Positions 60,513 through 64,000 of a stretch of DNA of 64,000 nt are shown piece by piece. The stretch comes from Angelobacter sp036557225 (lineage in GTDB: Bacteria > Acidobacteriota > Terriglobia > Terriglobales > Acidobacteriaceae). How positions within the stretch are numbered: the first letter of the stretch is position 1; each line of letters opens with the position of its first letter. The position numbers were made by a program, and so were the translations under genes. Location: contig DATBHX010000047.1 of assembly GCA_036557225.1 (NCBI GenBank), positions 10,623-74,622 of the forward strand, in the 5' to 3' direction. A model generated the notes under the pieces. That model was not told the DNA's origin and ran no database searches. It saw only the letters and a list, made by a program, of their open reading frames with translations.

Positions 60513-61022
60513 ATGTCACTGAAGCCGGGCTGGACTGGACGCGTTTATGAAGACTTTTCCGTCGGTGATGTTTACCAGCATCCGCTGGGGCGCACCGTGA
60601 TCGCCGCCGACAACATATGGTTCACGCTGCTCACGCAGAACACCAACCCCATTCACTTTGACGCTGCCTACAGCGCGCAGACCGAATACGGCAAACCGCT
60701 GGTTGATTCAACCTTCACGCTGGCACTGGTCACCGGCCAATCCGTGATGGACGTCTCCCAGAACGCCATGGCCAACCTGGGGTGGGACGAGGTCCGCCTG
60801 CCTAACCCGCTCTTCGAAGGCGACACCGTCTATTCACGCAGTGAAGTCCTGGAAAAGCGCGAATCAAAGTCGCGTCCGAACGTTGGCATTGTGAAAGTAA
60901 GAACTACAGGTTATAAGCAGGATGGCAGCATCGTGATCGAATTCACACGCACCATGATGATTTACAAACGCGGACACGTGCCGGCCATTCCGCAGCCTCG
61001 ACCAGCTGCCGCTAAACCATAG
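60513..61022 (+). CDS. MaoC-family dehydratase
   Basis: A 169-residue hot-dog-fold protein. The hydratase-2 motif is visible in FTLLTQNTNPIHFDAAYSAQTEYGKPLVDS, with Asp and His at the expected positions. It adds water to enoyl-CoA or removes it from 3-hydroxyacyl-CoA. It starts 13 bases after the dehydrogenase gene; together with the lyase this gives dehydrogenate-hydrate-cleave chemistry in one operon. Convergent with the regulator gene, 10 bases away. Confidence 0.92.
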   Translation: MSLKPGWTGRVYEDFSVGDVYQHPLGRTVIAADNIWFTLLTQNTNPIHFDAAYSAQTEYGKPLVDSTFTLALVTGQSVMDVSQNAMANLGWDEVRLPNPLFEGDTVYSRSEVLEKRESKSRPNVGIVKVRTTGYKQDGSIVIEFTRTMMIYKRGHVPAIPQPRPAAAKP

Positions 61023-61032
61023 CCATCAACAC

Positions 61033-61854
61033 TCATGCAGCTTCGCGTGAACTCTGCTGAAAACCGCGGATGGAAAACTCCAGCTGCTCCTGCAGGCTCT
61101 CGCCGACCAGAATCATGTCGCCGATCACCGAGCTCAGGTCCATGCGGATCAGGTTGCGTTGCAGCACGGTGGAAAGAACGCGCTGCAGCAGGCGCATCTC
61201 AATCACGATCAACGGAATGTTGTAACCCTGATGCGCCCTCTCCTTGCCATGCTTCGCTGCCGCAGCTTTCGCGCTGTGCGTGGTTTCGCTGGAGAGAGAA
61301 TCAACGCGCTCGGCCAGCTCATCGATGATCTGGGGGATATGGTCGATGCGCTCCCTGTCAGGCACGCGAATTGAAGCCAGTTCAGAATGGGCCTTCACCA
61401 GCGCCAGCCACTCCTGGCATATGCTCTTCAAACCTTCCCGCAGCAGCTGCGAAACGCGTTTCAGAGGTTTTTCCAGCGGCACAGGCCGGCGGTCTTCCAG
61501 GCGGCGCTTGATGGCGTGGATCAACGTAGGCACGTCGGCCGGCTTGAGCAGGTAATCATCCACCTGGCTGCGGATGGCTTGCAGCGCTGTATCGAAATCC
61601 GGATATCCGGTGAGGATGAACGTGGCGGCTTCCGGCTGCACACGTCGCATCGCGCTCACCACGGTAAAACCATCGCCCGGCTGGCCGATGTTTAAATCCG
61701 ACAACAGCACATCAAACTTGGCATGATTGATTTGTTCCAGGGCGTCAAAAACTGTCGCTGAAGCAGTTACCTCAAATCCATGATGTTCCAGTATCGGTTT
61801 CAGCGTTTCGCGTATCCCCGCTTCGTCGTCGACGAACAAAACCCGGGTCGCCAT
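61033..61854 (-). CDS. Response regulator fused to an RsbRD N-terminal-like domain
   Basis: A 273-residue protein. The REC domain (1-120) has the acidic pocket Asp9/Asp10, acceptor Asp53 (LLSDLNIG) and Lys104 (LLKPAD). From about 135, LREGLKSICQEWLALVKAHSELASI ... RIDHIPQIIDELAERVDSL closely follows the RsbRD N-terminal helical domain, known from stressosome-type RsbT co-antagonists. No DNA-binding domain. It probably signals by protein contact. No kinase gene is adjacent. Confidence 0.82.
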   Translation of the reverse strand: MATRVLFVDDEAGIRETLKPILEHHGFEVTASATVFDALEQINHAKFDVLLSDLNIGQPGDGFTVVSAMRRVQPEAATFILTGYPDFDTALQAIRSQVDDYLLKPADVPTLIHAIKRRLEDRRPVPLEKPLKRVSQLLREGLKSICQEWLALVKAHSELASIRVPDRERIDHIPQIIDELAERVDSLSSETTHSAKAAAAKHGKERAHQGYNIPLIVIEMRLLQRVLSTVLQRNLIRMDLSSVIGDMILVGESLQEQLEFSIRGFQQSSREAA

Positions 61855-61965
61855 TGTTTAACTCCAAGGCGAATTAGATGTAGGTAAGCTGCTGATCGTT
61901 GGTCAGAGGGAAAAAGATTAAGCACCTAAAACAGGCATTGTCCATTCGCGCGTGCGATCCATGTA

Positions 61966-61998
61966 CAAAAGGCCCATCATGGTTTGATCAATGGGCCT
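61966..61998 (-). terminator. Rho-independent terminator of the beta-barrel gene
   Basis: A perfect 8-base stem AGGCCCAT/ATGGGCCT (61970-61977 with 61991-61998) with a 13-base loop, followed on the minus strand by TTTT, 25 bases beyond the stop of the outer-membrane protein gene. Confidence 0.8.
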
Positions 61999-62023
61999 CA
62001 GGGAAGCTTAGTTTGAAGTGCAG

Positions 62024-62614
62024 TTATTCCTGGTTCTTAAACGAGTAGCCGAGCGTAGCGCCAAAGCGGGTGGCATGTGATCCCGCAAACTCAGCCTGGT
62101 TATGAATCAGGTAGACGTGGGCCTCAGGACGGATAAAGATGGCGCGCGTCACATAAAGCTGCACACCGCCGCCGAAGTGCCCCAGGAAATGGTTGCTGCT
62201 CACGAAGTCGGTAAAGCCGGTGAACTGGTTACCCTGCAGTGTTGGTGTGTAGAAACGAATGCTCTCCACGCCGATTCCTGCCTGCAGGTTCAAATTCGCC
62301 CGCTTGCCCAGCGGGGGTTCGTAGACAGCATTGAAATCGTAAAAGAAAGGACGGAATGGCTGAATTCCCTGGTACAGGTTTTGACTGGCACGCCACGACG
62401 CGTTAAATCCAAAGCCGATGTTGTGGTAAAAGACAAAATCCATGACAAATCCGGTATAGGCGCCGCCACCAACCGTGGGCACGTTTGCATTGGTGGGTGG
62501 TGCCGTCAAGCCGGAAACATTAAAGCCTAAGTCAAACTGCTGTGCTTGCGCCGCGCTTCCCAACATCAGAAAAAACAGGCAAAAAGACGCTACGTACAAC
62601 GAAATTTTTTTCAA
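62024..62614 (-). CDS. Outer-membrane beta-barrel protein
   Basis: A 196-residue protein with signal peptide MKKISLYVASFCLFFLMLGSAAQA, starting at TTG with GGAG seven bases upstream (an in-frame TTG lies seven codons earlier). The mature part is alternating aromatic strands (GAYTGFVMDFVFYHNIGFGFNASW, AIFIRPEAHVYLIHN) and ends in GATLGYSF plus a short tail, as in eight-stranded barrels of the OmpA/OmpW-like beta-barrel superfamily. Possibly structural or a small porin. Confidence 0.8.
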   Translation of the reverse strand: MKKISLYVASFCLFFLMLGSAAQAQQFDLGFNVSGLTAPPTNANVPTVGGGAYTGFVMDFVFYHNIGFGFNASWRASQNLYQGIQPFRPFFYDFNAVYEPPLGKRANLNLQAGIGVESIRFYTPTLQGNQFTGFTDFVSSNHFLGHFGGGVQLYVTRAIFIRPEAHVYLIHNQAEFAGSHATRFGATLGYSFKNQE

Positions 62615-62827
62615 GTTAGTCTCCAAACGTAACAATTAAGCAAGCCAATACATGCTACGGGCCCAACTCCTGGTCAATCACCAACCTGAGCGCGATTATC
62701 CTACCCCAGCCCATCGGAAGTCCAGAAGCCGATGGTATCAACCTGGTTTCATTCTTGGTCGTTGTATGGAAGTGAGATGCAGCTCTGCCTTCCCGCGTCT
62801 ATCGTCTCCTGCTGTTATTCTAAAAAA

Positions 62828-63496
62828 ATGCGCTTCCTGGCGAAGGCCATTCTCTTGGATATGGACGGCGTCCTGGTTGACTCGGCGCCGGCGGTAGAGC
62901 GCGTTTGGCACACATGGGCGCTCGTGCATGGCCTCGATCCTGTCGTAGTTATCGATCAGGCCCACGGACGCCGCAGCGTGGAAACAATCCGCGTCGTGGC
63001 GCCTCATATGAACGCTGAGCAGGAGAACATCAAGGTCGAACAGATGGAGATTGCAGACCGGGAAGGCGTAACCGCCCTGGCCGGGGCCAAAGCAATGCTC
63101 GGCAGCCTGCCGCCCGATCAGTGCGCGATCGTGACCTCGGCAACTCGCCCACTGGCTGTAGCTCGCCTGGGCTACGCCGGTCTGATGGTCCCAAAATATA
63201 TGGTTACGGCCGATGATGTCGTGAACGGCAAGCCTTCGCCCGAACCCTATCTCCAGGGAGCAGCGTTGCTCGCGGTTGCGCCTGCCGATTGCCTGGCCTT
63301 CGAAGACACGCCGGCGGGCATAGCTGCAGCCCGTGCTGCGGGGATGGAAGTAGTGGCTCTGGGAAATACCTATCCGGCCAACGAACTGCAGGCAGCCGCC
63401 GCTCAGGTGACATCGCTTCTCGACGTACGCGTGGAGACTTATCAGGGAACCCTGGTGGTTGAGTTGGCGAATGTGCAATCTAAAAAAATAGTGTGA
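62828..63496 (+). CDS. HAD-superfamily phosphatase (sugar-phosphatase / phosphoglucomutase-like)
   Basis: A 222-residue HAD hydrolase. Motif I is LLDMDGVLVDS (nucleophile Asp and second Asp), motif II is CAIVTSATR (Thr/Ser), motif III is the Lys in VVNGKPSPEPYL, and motif IV is FEDTPAG with the Mg-binding Asp. The cap is small and helical, residues about 20-85. Such enzymes remove phosphate from hexose phosphates. ATG 62828 gives the usual distance to motif I; the frame is open further upstream. Convergent, four bases from the Clp-like gene. Confidence 0.88.
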   Translation: MRFLAKAILLDMDGVLVDSAPAVERVWHTWALVHGLDPVVVIDQAHGRRSVETIRVVAPHMNAEQENIKVEQMEIADREGVTALAGAKAMLGSLPPDQCAIVTSATRPLAVARLGYAGLMVPKYMVTADDVVNGKPSPEPYLQGAALLAVAPADCLAFEDTPAGIAAARAAGMEVVALGNTYPANELQAAAAQVTSLLDVRVETYQGTLVVELANVQSKKIV

Positions 63497-63500
63497 CCGG

Positions 63501-64000
63501 CTAAGACGATTTCTTCTTCCTCTTCCTGGTTGTCTTACTGAGCTTTGAGCCCGGCTCTCCAGTATCGGCCACCTCATGCCGGATCAGCGTCACGGGCATG
63601 CCGGTCCAGCGCGACAACGCTTCTTCAACATCCTCCACGGTGACTGTCGCAGCGCCGCCGATCTTCTCCCCCCACTTTGTTTGCAGCAGCTGAATGGTGT
63701 CACGTTGTTTGCGCTCTTCCGTCGAATATAAGCGTGCTTTCTCAAATTCATGGTTGGCGATGGCATTTTCCATCTGATGCACAATGCTACGAAGCTTTTT
63801 GTGAGCCTCCACTAACTCCGGGGGCAGCGAGCCTGCATGCCTCATCTTCACGAAGGCGCCGGCGTCGTCCAGCAGGTCGATGGCCTTGTCCGGTAGCGAC
63901 CGGTTCTTCACATGCCGGCTGGAGTAAACCACTGCGGCCTTAAGGGCCTCGTCTGTGTATGCAACAGTGTGGAACTTCTCAAACCGGCTTTTGACGTCCT
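63501..64000 (-). CDS. Clp/Hsp100-type AAA ATPase, 3' end, ending before the second AAA module
   Basis: Reads off the right window edge. The visible 166 residues match ClpC: RFEKFHTVAYTDEALKAAVVYSSRHV ... LPDKAIDLLDDAGA closes the first AAA domain. A UVR-like middle domain (LRSIVHQMENAIANHEFEKARLYS) follows, then VTVEDVEEALSRWTGMPVTL, which in ClpC leads straight into the second AAA domain. Here the protein ends within about 30 residues in a basic tail (KTTRKRKKKSS). The gene therefore encodes a single-AAA version or a truncated one; the start lies outside the window. Confidence 0.82.
   Translation of the reverse strand, partial: DVKSRFEKFHTVAYTDEALKAAVVYSSRHVKNRSLPDKAIDLLDDAGAFVKMRHAGSLPPELVEAHKKLRSIVHQMENAIANHEFEKARLYSTEERKQRDTIQLLQTKWGEKIGGAATVTVEDVEEALSRWTGMPVTLIRHEVADTGEPGSKLSKTTRKRKKKSS

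Overview
The window looks like chromosomal DNA of an Acidobacteriota member, probably the Koribacter/Terriglobus side of the phylum. This is inferred from gene content, not from a marker gene. The main clues are two MacB-type permeases of about 820 residues of the orphan kind typical of that phylum, a carboxypeptidase-regulatory/TonB-type outer-membrane receptor, many secreted peptidases, a form II CO-dehydrogenase-like operon, moderately high GC, frequent TTG/GTG starts, and intergenic spacers full of degenerate short tandem repeats. I saw no rRNA, tRNA, IS element, prophage or CRISPR array.

Layout. 1-4.1 kb: a Baeyer-Villiger-type monooxygenase cut by the left edge, an SRPBCC protein, a beta-hydroxyacid dehydrogenase and a short-chain acyl-CoA dehydrogenase. 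4.3-8.6 kb: an unrecognised proline-hinge protein, two small proteins and a secreted M28 peptidase. 8.7-21.6 kb (minus strand): a large cluster read as fused oligopeptide-ABC ATPase > permease > permease > solute-binding protein > ECF sigma factor > TPR-CHAT protease > zinc-finger-like protein > subtilase > subtilase. The first six genes overlap or nearly touch. 22-31.7 kb: a lipoprotein, an acyltransferase, an orphan permease, a DUF1624-like membrane protein, a MASE1-PAS-PAS histidine kinase and a REC-MEDS regulator. 31.9-41 kb: an acyl-CoA synthetase, a second orphan permease, a PilT-like ATPase, an alpha/beta hydrolase and a TonB-type receptor. 41.2-46.5 kb: three secreted hydrolases in a row. 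46.6-51.2 kb: coxS-coxL-coxM-coxG-like genes separated by hairpin-forming repeats. 51.4-54 kb: a two-subunit ThDP decarboxylase plus a FAD oxidoreductase behind an AT-rich leader. 54-64 kb: a NAMPT-type phosphoribosyltransferase, two small proteins, an M20 peptidase, a CoA-ester metabolism operon (lyase, cyclase, acyl-CoA dehydrogenase, MaoC), a REC-RsbRD regulator, a beta-barrel protein, a HAD phosphatase and the 3' end of a Clp ATPase that stops before its second AAA domain.

The strongest candidate for an undescribed system is the 8.7-21.6 kb cluster. A peptide importer, an ECF sigma factor and a caspase-like TPR-CHAT protease are arranged for coupled translation. They are followed by a zinc-finger-like protein and two exported subtilases. 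The two subtilases together carry seven copies of one octapeptide, QSTTGILD. Every copy has identical residues but different synonymous codons, so the peptide itself appears to be under selection. A peptide-signalling or proteolytic-cascade role is inference only.

Second in interest are the spacer repeats. Families of period 7, 8 and 9 are visible. Two period-8 inverted elements end only a few bases before start codons inside the cox-like operon.
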